This document shows positions 19,953 to 28,373 of a stretch of 64,000 bases of DNA, piece by piece (within the stretch, counting starts at the first letter, position 1; each line of letters starts with the position of its first letter). The position numbers and the translations under genes were made by a program. The stretch covers positions 2,542,001-2,606,000 of the forward strand of contig NZ_CP162006.1 of assembly GCF_040822085.1 (NCBI RefSeq), written 5' to 3'. A model generated the notes under the pieces. It was not told the DNA's origin. It saw only the letters and a program-made list of their open reading frames with translations, and did not search any database. This DNA is from Rhodoferax sp. WC2427. Its GTDB lineage: Bacteria > Pseudomonadota > Gammaproteobacteria > Burkholderiales > Burkholderiaceae_C.

Positions 19953-20306
19953 CTATGGCGCCAGCAGCCCTTGCAGGACCGCAATGTCCGCCGCAGCCGC
20001 CGTTCGCGCGGCCTCTTCCACCGCGCGGTAATGCCGTACCAGCGTCTCGCCCAGCGGCGTCAGCGCCGTGCCCCCGCCTTGCACGCCCCCGGCGGCGGTG
20101 CTGACGGCGGGCGATACCAGGGACCGGTTCATTTCGTCCACCAGCACCCAGGCGCGCCGGTACGACATGCCAAGCTGGCGCGCCGCGGCAGAGATGGAGC
20201 CGGTCTGCGCAATCGCCTCCAGCAAATCGACCTTGCCCGGACCGATGGCAACGCTGGCATCGCGGTAGATGCGCAGGCGGAACTGGGCTTTGGCGCTGGC
20301 CGTCAC
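19953..20306 (-). CDS. ModE-like winged-helix regulator (N-terminal domain only)
   Basis: A 117-residue LysR-type winged helix of the ModE class: LLEAIAQTGSISAAARQLGMSYRRAWVLVDEMN is the ModE DNA-binding signature, and GGVQGGGTALTPLGETLVRHYRAVE follows. The two MOP/TOBE molybdate-binding domains of full ModE (about 260 residues) are absent, so how it senses the metal is not evident. The GTG at 20306 overlaps the TauE-like stop as GTGA. Immediately upstream of modBAC, it probably regulates molybdate uptake or molybdoenzymes. Confidence 0.88.
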   Translation of the reverse strand: MTASAKAQFRLRIYRDASVAIGPGKVDLLEAIAQTGSISAAARQLGMSYRRAWVLVDEMNRSLVSPAVSTAAGGVQGGGTALTPLGETLVRHYRAVEEAARTAAAADIAVLQGLLAP

Positions 20307-21040
20307 AGCGGTTTCAGAAACAGGCCGATGGTCAGGCACACGCCGATGCCCACAATGGCGATGCGCAGGTAGCGCTCGTTCACCCGGTGCAGCGCCCACG
20401 AGCCGATGAGGCCGCCGACGATGGCGCCCGCGCCCAGCACCAGGGCGGGCTGCCACTGCACTTGCGGCGAGGTGATGAACAAGGCCACGGCAGAGGCGTT
20501 CATCACCCCGGCCAGCGCGTTCTTGGTGGCCCCGGCATTGCGGGTGGGCAAACCGGCCATGGTCAGCGCCGCCATCATCAAAAAGCCGATACCGCCGCCA
20601 AAGTAGCCGCCGTAAATGGCAATGAAAAACTGCGCCACCGCCGCACCCGCAGGGCCGATATGCACTGCGGCCTCCCCCGCTTTGCGGAAAAAGCTGCCCC
20701 ACGCAAACACCACCGTGGCAAACAGCACCAGCCAGGGCACCAGCCGGGTGAAGATGTCCGACGGGGTGTGCAGCAGCAGCAGGCCGCCCAGCGCCCCGCC
20801 CAGCACGCTGACCAGCAGCAGCGCCCAAAACGGCAACGCGCCCGCGCCGGTGACCAGCTTGCGCCCCGCAAAGCCGGCGGTCAGCTGGCCCGGAAACAAG
20901 GCCACGGTCGAGGTGATGTTGGCCGCCAGCGGCGACATGCCCGTCAACATCAGCGCGGGCAAGGTGACGAACGAGCCGCCACCGGCCAGAGAGTTCTGTA
21001 ACCCTGCCCACAGCCCCGCCACCAGAATCAATGCAAGCAC
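20303..21040 (-). CDS. TauE/SafE-family anion transporter
   Basis: A 245-residue membrane protein with about seven to eight helices, of the TauE/SafE (UPF0721) family: AGLQNSLAGGGSFVTLPALM and GYFGGGIGFLMMAAL are the repeated family motifs. GTG 21040 is chosen because GAGGAAA lies 6 nt upstream; an earlier TTG would fall inside that ribosome site. Family members export sulfite or sulfonate-derived anions. Here it is translationally coupled to a ModE-like regulator and the molybdate genes, so a role with an oxyanion such as molybdate or sulfate is possible (inference). Confidence 0.87.
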   Translation of the reverse strand: MLALILVAGLWAGLQNSLAGGGSFVTLPALMLTGMSPLAANITSTVALFPGQLTAGFAGRKLVTGAGALPFWALLLVSVLGGALGGLLLLHTPSDIFTRLVPWLVLFATVVFAWGSFFRKAGEAAVHIGPAGAAVAQFFIAIYGGYFGGGIGFLMMAALTMAGLPTRNAGATKNALAGVMNASAVALFITSPQVQWQPALVLGAGAIVGGLIGSWALHRVNERYLRIAIVGIGVCLTIGLFLKPL

Positions 21041-21067
21041 GTGGGCTTTCCTCAAAAAAAACAGATA

Positions 21068-21122
21068 AAAACAGCCGCTAGCGCTTAACTGATAGGCGCA
21101 AGCAGCTATTTAATGCATAGCA
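21068..21122 (+). repeat. Dispersed palindromic repeat, copy 4
   Basis: Reads AACAGCCGCTAGCGCTTAAC, GATAGGCGCAAGCAGCTATT, then TAATGCATAGCA. It sits between pgm and the TauE-like gene, both on the minus strand. On that strand the imperfect hairpin is followed by GTTTTTATCTGTTTTT, so it could act as the pgm terminator. Confidence 0.8.
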
Positions 21123-21125
21123 GAA

Positions 21126-22778
21126 TCAGGCCAGGGCCAGGTCCACAATGCCTTGCGCTTCCTTGGCGATGCGGCGCAGGTGCTCTTCGCCGTGGAAACT
21201 TTCGCAGTAGATCTTGTAGATGTTCTCGGTGCCCGAGGGGCGCGCGGCGAACCAGCCGTTTTCGGTCATTACCTTCAGGCCGCCCAGGCTGGCACCGTTG
21301 CCGGGGGCGCTGGTCAGCACCTTGGTGATGGGCTCGCCCGCCAGTTCGGCGCTGGTGACCTGCTGCGGGGTGAGCTTGCCGAGCTTTTTTTTCTGCTCGG
21401 GCGTGGCGGGTGCGTCGATACGGTCGTAGGCGGGGGCACCAAAGGCATCGGTGAGCAGCTTGTAGGCTTCGCCGGGGTCGCGGCCGGTGCGGGCGATGAT
21501 TTCGGCGGACAGCAAGGCAGGCACCAGGCCGTCTTTGTCGGTGGTCCAGACGCTGCCGTCGCGCCGCAGAAAGGACGCGCCCGCGCTCTCCTCGCCCACA
21601 AAGCCCAGGCTGCCGTCGCACAGGCCGCCCGCAAACCACTTGAAGCCAACAGGCACCTCGTACAAATTGCGGCCCAAACGGGCGGCTACGCGGTCGATCA
21701 TGTTGCTGCTGACCAGGGTTTTGCCGATGCCTGCGTCTTTGCTCCAGCCAGGGCGGTTCTGGAACAGGTAGTCGATACACACGGCCAGGTAGTGGTTGGG
21801 CTGCATCAGGCCGACGCTGCGGGTGACGATGCCGTGGCGGTCGTGGTCGGTGTCGCAGGCGAAGGCAATGTCGTATTTGTCCTTCAGGCCGATGAGCGAA
21901 GCCATGGCGTTCTTGCTGGACGGGTCCATGCGGATGCGGCCATCCCAGTCCACCGACATGAAGCGGAAGGTGGCATCCACCTGCTCGCTCACCACGCTGA
22001 GGTTCAGCGCGTATTTCTCGGCAATGCGGGCCCAGTAGTGCACGCCTGCGCCGCCCAGCGGGTCTACGCCCATGCGCACGCCCGACGCGCGGATGGCATC
22101 CATGTCGATCACGTTGGCCAGGTCGGCCACGTAATGCGTGACGTAGTCGTGGCGGTGGGTGGTGTCGGCGCGCAGGGCCTGGGCGTAGGGCATGCGCTTG
22201 ACGTCTTTGAGGCCGGTTTCCAGGTGCACGTTGGCGGCTTTTTCGATCCAGCCGGTGATGTCGCTGTCGGCCGGGCCGCCGTTGGTGGGGTTGTACTTGT
22301 AGCCGCCGTCTTCGGGCGGGTTGTGCGACGGGGTCATCAGGATGCCGTCGGCCAGGCCCGAGGTGCGGCCCTGGTTGTAGACCAGGATGGCGTGCGACAC
22401 GGCGGGCGTGGGGGTGTATTCGTCGCCCTCGGCCAGCATGACGTGCACGCCGTTGGCGGCCAGCACTTCCAGCGCGGTGGCCCCGGCGGGCTCGGACAGG
22501 GCATGGGTGTCGATGCCCAGAAACACCGGGCCGGTGATGTTGTTGAGCGCGCGGTACTGGCAGATGGCCTGGGTGATGGCCAGCACGTGCTGTTCGTTGA
22601 AGCTGCTGTTAAAAGAGCTGCCCCGGTGGCCGGAGGTGCCAAACGCCACGCGCTGGGTGCTCATGCCCGGGTCGGGGCGCAGGCTGTAGTAGGCCGTCAC
22701 CAGGCGTGGCAAATTGACCAGCATGGAAAGCGGTGCGGTATGACCGGCTAGAGGGCTGTGGGACATGGAGGGGTCCAT
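21126..22778 (-). CDS. pgm: Phosphoglucomutase (alpha-D-glucose phosphate-specific)
   Basis: A 550-residue phosphohexomutase interconverting glucose-1-phosphate and glucose-6-phosphate. The phosphoserine loop is TPSHNP ([16 protein letters not shown]), the Mg site [10 protein letters not shown], the sugar-recognition loop GEESAGASF, and the phosphate-binding loop [12 protein letters not shown]. The length fits the E. coli Pgm class. ATG 22778 is preferred; ATG 22766 is an alternative 4 codons in. It stands alone; a copy of the dispersed repeat follows its stop within 3 bp. Confidence 0.95.
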   Translation of the reverse strand: MDPSMSHSPLAGHTAPLSMLVNLPRLVTAYYSLRPDPGMSTQRVAFGTSGHRGSSFNSSFNEQHVLAITQAICQYRALNNITGPVFLGIDTHALSEPAGATALEVLAANGVHVMLAEGDEYTPTPAVSHAILVYNQGRTSGLADGILMTPSHNPPEDGGYKYNPTNGGPADSDITGWIEKAANVHLETGLKDVKRMPYAQALRADTTHRHDYVTHYVADLANVIDMDAIRASGVRMGVDPLGGAGVHYWARIAEKYALNLSVVSEQVDATFRFMSVDWDGRIRMDPSSKNAMASLIGLKDKYDIAFACDTDHDRHGIVTRSVGLMQPNHYLAVCIDYLFQNRPGWSKDAGIGKTLVSSNMIDRVAARLGRNLYEVPVGFKWFAGGLCDGSLGFVGEESAGASFLRRDGSVWTTDKDGLVPALLSAEIIARTGRDPGEAYKLLTDAFGAPAYDRIDAPATPEQKKKLGKLTPQQVTSAELAGEPITKVLTSAPGNGASLGGLKVMTENGWFAARPSGTENIYKIYCESFHGEEHLRRIAKEAQGIVDLALA

Positions 22779-23000
22779 TTCTTGTGTGGGGTTTGTCTCG
22801 CTGGAGCCTGCACGGCGGGCGCGCAAGCAGCAACATTGAACCACACCCGCCCTCCACTTTGGACCTGTTACAACGCCTTACCCTGATAAATTTAAAGCGC
22901 TTTGGAGGTTGGCCAAGCCGCGGACCGGCTCACCTTGTAAGTTCTGCCGCCCTGCCCCGACGAATGGCCATCGACCACCCATTTTTTTCCAGGAGCCACC

Positions 23001-23738
23001 ATGGCAAATGCTATTCAATATATAGCTTCTATCGCCCTATCCATCAGCACAGGAGCCGTATTTTCTTCGGAAAGCATGTGCACCCAAGCGTCAGGAAAAA
23101 ACCGTCTGCCGGTGGTGGAGCTGTACACCTCGGAAGGCTGCAGCTCCTGCCCGCCCGCCGACCAGTGGCTCAGCCAGCTCAAGGGCCAGGCGGCCGTGGT
23201 GCAGGCCTTCCACGTGGGGTACTGGGACCAGTTGGGCTGGGTCGACCGCTTCGCCACACCGGCCCACACGGTACGGCAGCGCCAGGTGGGCGCATGGAAC
23301 CAGCAGGCCAGCATTTACACCCCGCAGGCGGTGTTGAACGGCCAGGAATGGAAACGCTGGGGCGGCACCGTCGCGGACAAGGATGGCGGGCCCGCACTGG
23401 CCCAGATCAGCCTGCACCAGGTGGGTACGGACCAGTTCGAGGCGATGGTCACGCCGGGGCCCAGTGCGCCAGGCCACTGGTCGGCCTACTGGACCGTGAC
23501 CGAGAACGGCCACAACTCCAAAGTCCGGGCCGGTGAAAACGCCGGGGAGTTCTTGCAGCACGACTTTGTGGTGCGCCAGTATGTGGTGGCGGGCGTGTAC
23601 ACCAGCGATGCGCGCACGCCGCAAAAGCTCGCCTTTCGCAGCATTGCCAGTAGCCCCGGCCACCCCCGGCAGGTGAATCTGGTGGTGTTTGACCCGCAAA
23701 CAGGCAAGACGCTGCAGGCTCTTGCCGCCCCCTGTTAA
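23001..23738 (+). CDS. DUF1223 thioredoxin-fold protein
   Basis: A 245-residue protein with a probable signal peptide (IQYIASIALSISTGAVFS) and a DUF1223 domain whose opening VVELYTSEGCSSCPPADQWL carries a CxxC motif in a thioredoxin-like fold, followed by FHVGYWDQLGWVDRFA and YTPQAVLNG. DUF1223 proteins are exported and widespread in proteobacteria; a redox role is suggested by the motif but not established. A good ribosome site (CAGGAGCC) precedes ATG 23001. It overlaps the GST gene by 4 bp tail to tail. Confidence 0.88.
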   Translation: MANAIQYIASIALSISTGAVFSSESMCTQASGKNRLPVVELYTSEGCSSCPPADQWLSQLKGQAAVVQAFHVGYWDQLGWVDRFATPAHTVRQRQVGAWNQQASIYTPQAVLNGQEWKRWGGTVADKDGGPALAQISLHQVGTDQFEAMVTPGPSAPGHWSAYWTVTENGHNSKVRAGENAGEFLQHDFVVRQYVVAGVYTSDARTPQKLAFRSIASSPGHPRQVNLVVFDPQTGKTLQALAAPC

Positions 23739-24664
23739 AGCGCCCGCAGCACGTAGCCGATGCGCGGAAAGTGCACATGCACCGTGCCGGCCCGGGCATC
23801 TACCCGGCGCAGCGTCATGTGCATGCGGGTGGCGGCCACCAGCTCGCCCTCGGTCGCCTCCAGGCCAAAACTCTCGGCGTGCACCCGGACCTGGCTGCCC
23901 AGGGGGATGCCGTGGTCGTCCTGGAACACCTCGTCGGCCAGGTCCAGCGGCGTGGCGGCTGCCGCCACGGCAATGGCGTCTGCCGACTTCATCCGCCCGG
24001 CCTCCTGTTGGGAAAACGCTGCCATGCGGTCCATCCAGGACAGCACGCCGGAGGTGGCATCCAGAATGCCTGCGATGTTGGACACGTTCACCCGGGTGAA
24101 CCACAGCGGCGCGTAGGCCGCAAAGTCGGCCAGGCAGGCGGTATTGCCGACCAGAAATGCCTGGTCTTCCAGCATGGTGGCCAGGCGGCGCAGATAGGAT
24201 TTGTAGGCCGTGGTGGCGTCACTGAACCGCAGGCGCGGGGCGGTGCCGGTCATGTGGGAGCGGTCGTCGGCAAAGGCCTGCGCGAAGCCGGGGGGTGCAC
24301 TGCCAAACATCTGCTCGCGCCCCAGGGGCTGGAAGTTGTAGGCCATGGCGGTGGTGAACAAGGTGGTGTCGGCCCACTGCGCCAGCACCCGCGCCAGACC
24401 CTTGTGGCTGGCGGGCGAGAGCGACGGCGTTGGCTGGCGGTGCTCCAGCACGTCGCAAATCAGCGCGGTGTCGCAGTAGATGTCGGCCCCGATTTGCAGG
24501 ATGGGCGTCTTGCGGTAGCCGCCAGTGAGCGCCTCCACGTCGGGCTTGGGTGCGATGGATGGAATGTTGACCGACTGCCAGGCCAGTTGCTTGAAGGCCA
24601 GCACGCGCCGGATTTTTTCGGCGAAAGGCGAGCTTTTGTAGTGGTGCAGGATCAGGTCGGCCAT
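23735..24664 (-). CDS. Glutathione S-transferase-family protein
   Basis: A 309-residue protein with an N-terminal thioredoxin-like GST domain (LILHHYKSSPFAEKIRRVLAFKQL; substrate loop GGYRKTPILQIGADIYCDTALI) and a C-terminal helical domain (AFLVGNTACLADFAAY), plus an extra ~80-residue C-terminal part beyond the standard GST length. SPFAEKIR places Ser/Ala where catalytic Ser or Cys usually sits. Substrate unknown. It is probably co-transcribed with the small membrane-protein gene 14 bp upstream. Confidence 0.9.
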   Translation of the reverse strand: MADLILHHYKSSPFAEKIRRVLAFKQLAWQSVNIPSIAPKPDVEALTGGYRKTPILQIGADIYCDTALICDVLEHRQPTPSLSPASHKGLARVLAQWADTTLFTTAMAYNFQPLGREQMFGSAPPGFAQAFADDRSHMTGTAPRLRFSDATTAYKSYLRRLATMLEDQAFLVGNTACLADFAAYAPLWFTRVNVSNIAGILDATSGVLSWMDRMAAFSQQEAGRMKSADAIAVAAAATPLDLADEVFQDDHGIPLGSQVRVHAESFGLEATEGELVAATRMHMTLRRVDARAGTVHVHFPRIGYVLRAL

Positions 24665-24678
24665 GGTCTGTGCCTCGG

Positions 24679-24885
24679 TTAGGGTTGCTTCGAGTTCATC
24701 CGTGAACGCAGGTAGATCAACACCGCCCCCAGCGCCGCCGCGATGCCGCCGCCCACCACCAGGGTCAGGCCCAGGTCATCGTCGGCGCGCTGGGTGAACA
24801 GGCCCAGCACCAGCGTCAGCAGGCCGCCGTACAGCAGGATCCAAATGGTGTTTTCGACCCGGGCAATGGTTTTATCGGTGAACAT
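24679..24885 (-). CDS. Small two-helix membrane protein
   Basis: A 68-residue protein with two predicted transmembrane segments (WILLYGGLLTLVLGLF, ~14-30; LTLVVGGGIAAALGAVLIYL, ~39-59) and a short basic tail RSRMNSKQP. It starts with ATG 24885 and ends 14 bp before the GST start, so they probably form one transcript. I know of similar short proteins in related bacteria but no function. Confidence 0.7.
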   Translation of the reverse strand: MFTDKTIARVENTIWILLYGGLLTLVLGLFTQRADDDLGLTLVVGGGIAAALGAVLIYLRSRMNSKQP

Positions 24886-24929
24886 GGGCGCACTGTAACC
24901 CCGTGTGTCACCGTGCGCCAGATTTACAA

Positions 24930-24985
24930 GAAAAAGGCCGCCAGCGCTTATGGAATGGGCGAGAGCAGCTCCTATTTTTATAACA
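24930..24985 (+). repeat. Dispersed palindromic repeat, copy 5
   Basis: Reads AAAAAGGCCGCCAGCGCTTA, GGAATGGGCGAGAGCAGCTC, then CTATTTTTATAACA. The AT tail contains the stop codon of the thiolase gene (TAA on the minus strand, 24978-24980). On the minus strand the hairpin is followed by CCTTTTTC, terminator-like for the thiolase transcript. Confidence 0.8.
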
Positions 24986-26153
24986 CTTCAAACACCCCTG
25001 CTGCGCCCATGCCGCCGCCGATGCACATGGTGACGCACACGCGCTTGGCGCCGCGGCGTTTGCCTTCGATCAGCGCGTGGCCGGTGAGGCGCTGGCCGCT
25101 CACGCCGTAGGGGTGGCCCACGGCAATGGCGCCGCCGTTCACGTTCAGCCGGTCTGCGGGGATGCCCAGCTTGTCGCGGCAGTAGATCACCTGCACCGCG
25201 AAGGCTTCGTTCAGCTCCCACAGGTCGATGTCGCTGATCTTCAAACCCAGGCGTTTCAGCACCTTGGGGATGGCAAATACCGGGCCGATGCCCATCTCAT
25301 CGGGCTCGCAGCCCGCCACCGCAAAGCCCAAAAAGCGGCCTAGCGGCTGCAGGCCGCGCTGGCTGGCCAGAGCCTCGTTCATGACCACCACCGCGCCGCC
25401 GCCGTCGGAGAACTGGCTGGCGTTACCGGCAGAGATCAAGCCGCCCGGCATGGCCGAACGCAGCCCGGCAATGCCTTCCGCCGTGGTGCCTTCGCGGATG
25501 CCTTCGTCCTGGCTCACAGTGACTTCCTTGGTCATCAAACCGCGGACCTTGTCGGCCACGCCCATGGTGACGGTGATGGGGGCAATCTCGGCGGTAAACC
25601 GCCCGGCGGCCAGGGCGGCGTTGGCTTTTTGCTGGCTGGCCGCGCCATATTCGTCCATCTGTGCACGGCTGATGCCGTAGCGCTGGGCCACCAATTCGGC
25701 GGTTTGCAGCATGTTCCAGTAGATCTCGGGCTTGTTTTTCACCAGCCAGGGGTCGGTGAGCATGTGGGTGTTCATCTCTTGCTGCACGCAGGAGATGCTC
25801 TCCACCCCACCCGCCACAACCACATCGCACTCGTTGGCGATGATGCGCTGCGCGGCCATGGCGATGGTTTGCAGGCCGGACGCGCAAAAGCGGTTCACGG
25901 TGACACCCGAAGTGGTCACCGGGCAGCCCGCGCGCAGGGCGATCTGGCGGGCGATGTTGGCCCCGGTGGCGCCCTCGGGCGTGGCGCAGCCCATGATCAC
26001 GTCATCGACTTCGGCGGCTTCAATGCCTGCGCGGGCGATGGCGTGCTGCACCGCGTGGCCGCCCAGCGTGGCGCCGTGGGTCATGTTGAAAGAACCCTTC
26101 CAGCTTTTGGCCAGGGGGGTGCGGGCGGTGGAAACAATTACAGCGGCGGTCAT
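24978..26153 (-). CDS. Acetyl-CoA C-acyltransferase (thiolase)
   Basis: A 391-residue thiolase, the normal length. Catalytic residues are clear: the nucleophile Cys in [12 protein letters not shown] (~residue 91), His in [12 protein letters not shown], and the second Cys in [12 protein letters not shown]. It cleaves 3-ketoacyl-CoA to acetyl-CoA plus a shortened acyl-CoA. It lies 12 bp downstream of the FadB-like gene and must form the last step of that beta-oxidation pair. FadA-type and AtoB-type use cannot be told apart from sequence alone; the pairing favours degradation. Confidence 0.95.
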   Translation of the reverse strand: MTAAVIVSTARTPLAKSWKGSFNMTHGATLGGHAVQHAIARAGIEAAEVDDVIMGCATPEGATGANIARQIALRAGCPVTTSGVTVNRFCASGLQTIAMAAQRIIANECDVVVAGGVESISCVQQEMNTHMLTDPWLVKNKPEIYWNMLQTAELVAQRYGISRAQMDEYGAASQQKANAALAAGRFTAEIAPITVTMGVADKVRGLMTKEVTVSQDEGIREGTTAEGIAGLRSAMPGGLISAGNASQFSDGGGAVVVMNEALASQRGLQPLGRFLGFAVAGCEPDEMGIGPVFAIPKVLKRLGLKISDIDLWELNEAFAVQVIYCRDKLGIPADRLNVNGGAIAVGHPYGVSGQRLTGHALIEGKRRGAKRVCVTMCIGGGMGAAGVFEVL

Positions 26154-26165
26154 GTTCTGTGTTCC

Positions 26166-28274
26166 TTAGTTGAAGGTTTGGCCGTCAGCGGCCAGCTTGG
26201 CCAGCAGGGGCGCGGGGGTCCAGAAGGCGGCATCGTCCAGCGGGTTCTGGGCAAAGCGCTGCATGGCCTGCACCACGTTGAACAGCCCGATCTCATTCGC
26301 GTAGTGCATGGGGCCACCGCGGTAGATGGGGAAGCCGTAGCCGGTGAGGTACACCATGTCGATGTCGCCGGATTTGGAGGCAATACCCTCCTCCAGGATG
26401 TGCGCGGCCTCGTTCACCATGGCAAACACCAGGCGCTGTACGATTTCTTCGTCGCCAATCTTGCGCGGCGTGATGCCCAGCGACACACGGTGGTCTGCCA
26501 CCATCTTCTCCACCAGCTCGCTGGGTATCGCGTCACGCTTGCCCGCCTGGTAGTCGTACCAGCCCGCACCGGTCTTCTGGCCAAAGCGGCCCAGCTCGCA
26601 CAGCAGATCGGCTGTCTTGCTGTACTTCACGCCGGGTTGTTCCACATATTTGCGCTTGCGGATGGCCCAGCCGATGTCGTTGCCCGCCAGGTCGCCCATA
26701 CGGAACGGCCCCATGGCCATGCCAAACTTCTCCAGGGCCTTGTCTACCTGCGCCGGGGTGCAGCCTTCATCGAGCAAAAAGCCCGCCTGGCGGCCATATT
26801 GCTCGATCATGCGGTTGCCGATAAAGCCGTCGCACACGCCAGACACCACCGAGGTTTTCTTGATCTTTTTTCCCAGCGCCATCACCGTGGCCAGCACGTC
26901 CTTGGCGGTGGCCTTGCCGCGCACCACTTCCAGCAGCTTCATCACATTGGCCGGGCTGAAAAAATGCGTGCCCACCACGTCTTGCGGGCGCTGGGTGAAG
27001 CTGGCGATTTGGTCCAGGTCCAGCGTGGAGGTGTTGCTGGCCAGGATCGCGCCGGGTTTCATCACACGGTCGAGTTCCTGGAAAACCGCTTTTTTCACGC
27101 CCATGTCTTCAAACACGGCCTCGATCACCATGTCGGCGTCTTTCAGGTCGTCATAGCTCAGCGTGATGCTCAGCAGGGCCATGCGCTGCTCGAACTTGTC
27201 TTGCTTGAGCTTGCCCTTGCTGACCTGCGCTTCGTAGTTCTTGCGGATGGTGGCCACGCCGCGCTCCAGCGCTTCGGGCTTGGCTTCCAGCATCTTCACG
27301 GGAATGCCCGCGTTCAGGAAGTTCATGGCAATGCCGCCGCCCATGGTGCCCGCACCGATAACCGCTATGCTGTTGATAGCACGTTGTGCTGTATCTGCGG
27401 GCACATCGGGTATTTTGGATGCTGCACGTTCGGACGCAAAAATGTGCCGCAGCGCCCGGCTCTCGGGTGTCCACATCAGGTTCAAAAAGGTGCTGAGCTC
27501 AAACGCCATGCCGGCTTCGAACTTCTGCTTGGTAGCGGCCTCCACCGCGTCCACGCACTTCAGCGGGGCCGGGTAGTTCTTGGCCATGCCTTTGACCATG
27601 TTGCGGGCGAACTGGAAGTAGGCGTCGCCTTGCGGGTGCTTGCATTTGAGGTTGCGCACCAGCGGCAAGGGGCGCACGTCGGCAATCAACTGGGCAAACG
27701 CCACGGCTTCTTCCATCAGCGACTCTGCCGATGCGGCCAGCTTGTCAAACAGCTTCTGGCCCGGCAGCGATGCCAACAGCTCGCTCTTGACCGGCTCGCC
27801 GCTGACGATCATGTTCAGCGCCGCTTCCACCCCCAACACCCGGGGCAGCCGCTGGGTGCCGCCCGCGCCAGGGATCAGGCCCAGCTTGACCTCAGGCAGC
27901 GCCACGTTGCAGCCGGGCGCGGCCACGCGGTAGTGGCAGCCCAAGGCGGTTTCCAGCCCGCCGCCCATGCACACCGAATGGATAGCGGCCACCACCGGCT
28001 TGGCCGAGTGTTCGATGGCCAAAATCATGCTCAGCAGGTTCGGCTCCTGCATGGCCTGCGGCGTGTCAAATTCCTTGATGTCCGCCCCGCCCGAAAACGC
28101 CTTGCCCGCACCGGTCAGCACAATCGCCACCACCGCCGCATCGGCATTCGCCTGCGCCAACCCGGCCGTGACCGCCCGGCGCGTCGCCAGGCCCAGGCCG
28201 TTGACCGGCGGGTTGTTCAGCGTGATCACGGCGATGTTGCCGTGGACTTGGTAATCGGGATGGGGAGCCGCCAT
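26166..28274 (-). CDS. Fused enoyl-CoA hydratase/3-hydroxyacyl-CoA dehydrogenase
   Basis: A 702-residue bifunctional beta-oxidation enzyme (FadB/FadJ type). Residues ~1-190 are a crotonase domain with the oxyanion-hole segment GAGKAFSGGADIKEF and GVEAALNMIVSGE; ~295 on is the NAD-binding Rossmann domain (IAVIGAGTMGGGIAMN) and the two dehydrogenase C-terminal repeats (VGTHFFSPANVMKLLEVV, catalytic His). It hydrates enoyl-CoA and oxidises the product with NAD. The ATG at 28274 follows GAGGT. A perfect 12 bp palindrome lies 24 bp upstream and may be the operator of a TetR-type regulator located elsewhere. Confidence 0.95.
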   Translation of the reverse strand: MAAPHPDYQVHGNIAVITLNNPPVNGLGLATRRAVTAGLAQANADAAVVAIVLTGAGKAFSGGADIKEFDTPQAMQEPNLLSMILAIEHSAKPVVAAIHSVCMGGGLETALGCHYRVAAPGCNVALPEVKLGLIPGAGGTQRLPRVLGVEAALNMIVSGEPVKSELLASLPGQKLFDKLAASAESLMEEAVAFAQLIADVRPLPLVRNLKCKHPQGDAYFQFARNMVKGMAKNYPAPLKCVDAVEAATKQKFEAGMAFELSTFLNLMWTPESRALRHIFASERAASKIPDVPADTAQRAINSIAVIGAGTMGGGIAMNFLNAGIPVKMLEAKPEALERGVATIRKNYEAQVSKGKLKQDKFEQRMALLSITLSYDDLKDADMVIEAVFEDMGVKKAVFQELDRVMKPGAILASNTSTLDLDQIASFTQRPQDVVGTHFFSPANVMKLLEVVRGKATAKDVLATVMALGKKIKKTSVVSGVCDGFIGNRMIEQYGRQAGFLLDEGCTPAQVDKALEKFGMAMGPFRMGDLAGNDIGWAIRKRKYVEQPGVKYSKTADLLCELGRFGQKTGAGWYDYQAGKRDAIPSELVEKMVADHRVSLGITPRKIGDEEIVQRLVFAMVNEAAHILEEGIASKSGDIDMVYLTGYGFPIYRGGPMHYANEIGLFNVVQAMQRFAQNPLDDAAFWTPAPLLAKLAADGQTFN

Positions 28275-28297
28275 GTTTGCACCTCAAAGTTGAAATA

Positions 28298-28309
28298 GAA
28301 CGATCGTTC
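28298..28309. promoter_or_regulatory. Palindromic operator candidate upstream of the beta-oxidation pair
   Basis: GAACGATCGTTC is a perfect 12 bp palindrome, 24 bp before the FadB-like ATG and embedded in an AT-rich stretch that would fit a promoter. Operators of this form are common for TetR-family repressors of fatty-acid and aromatic degradation. No such regulator lies next to it here. Confidence 0.55.
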
Positions 28310-28353
28310 GATTTTTATTCTAGGGGCTCACGGCAGGATCATGTCTGCTGGTT

Positions 28354-28369
28354 TGTCCCAGTTGGGACA
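28354..28369. promoter_or_regulatory. Inverted repeat between livF and the FadB-like gene
   Basis: TGTCCCA-GT-TGGGACA: perfect 7 bp arms with a 2 bp centre, 5 bp after the livF stop. There is no following T run, so it is more likely an operator or mRNA hairpin than an intrinsic terminator. Confidence 0.45.
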
Positions 28370-28373
28370 GAAT

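Noticed and set aside
27361..27412. AT-richer patch in the FadB-like gene (GCTATGCTGTTGATAGCACG) as another repeat copy
   Set aside because: It lacks the GGCC end and the GCAGCTAT element; ordinary coding sequence leading into the Rossmann motif.
25629..28298. An 889-codon open frame opposite the thiolase and FadB-like genes
   Set aside because: No recognisable domain, and it spans two well-supported genes and their gap on the opposite strand.
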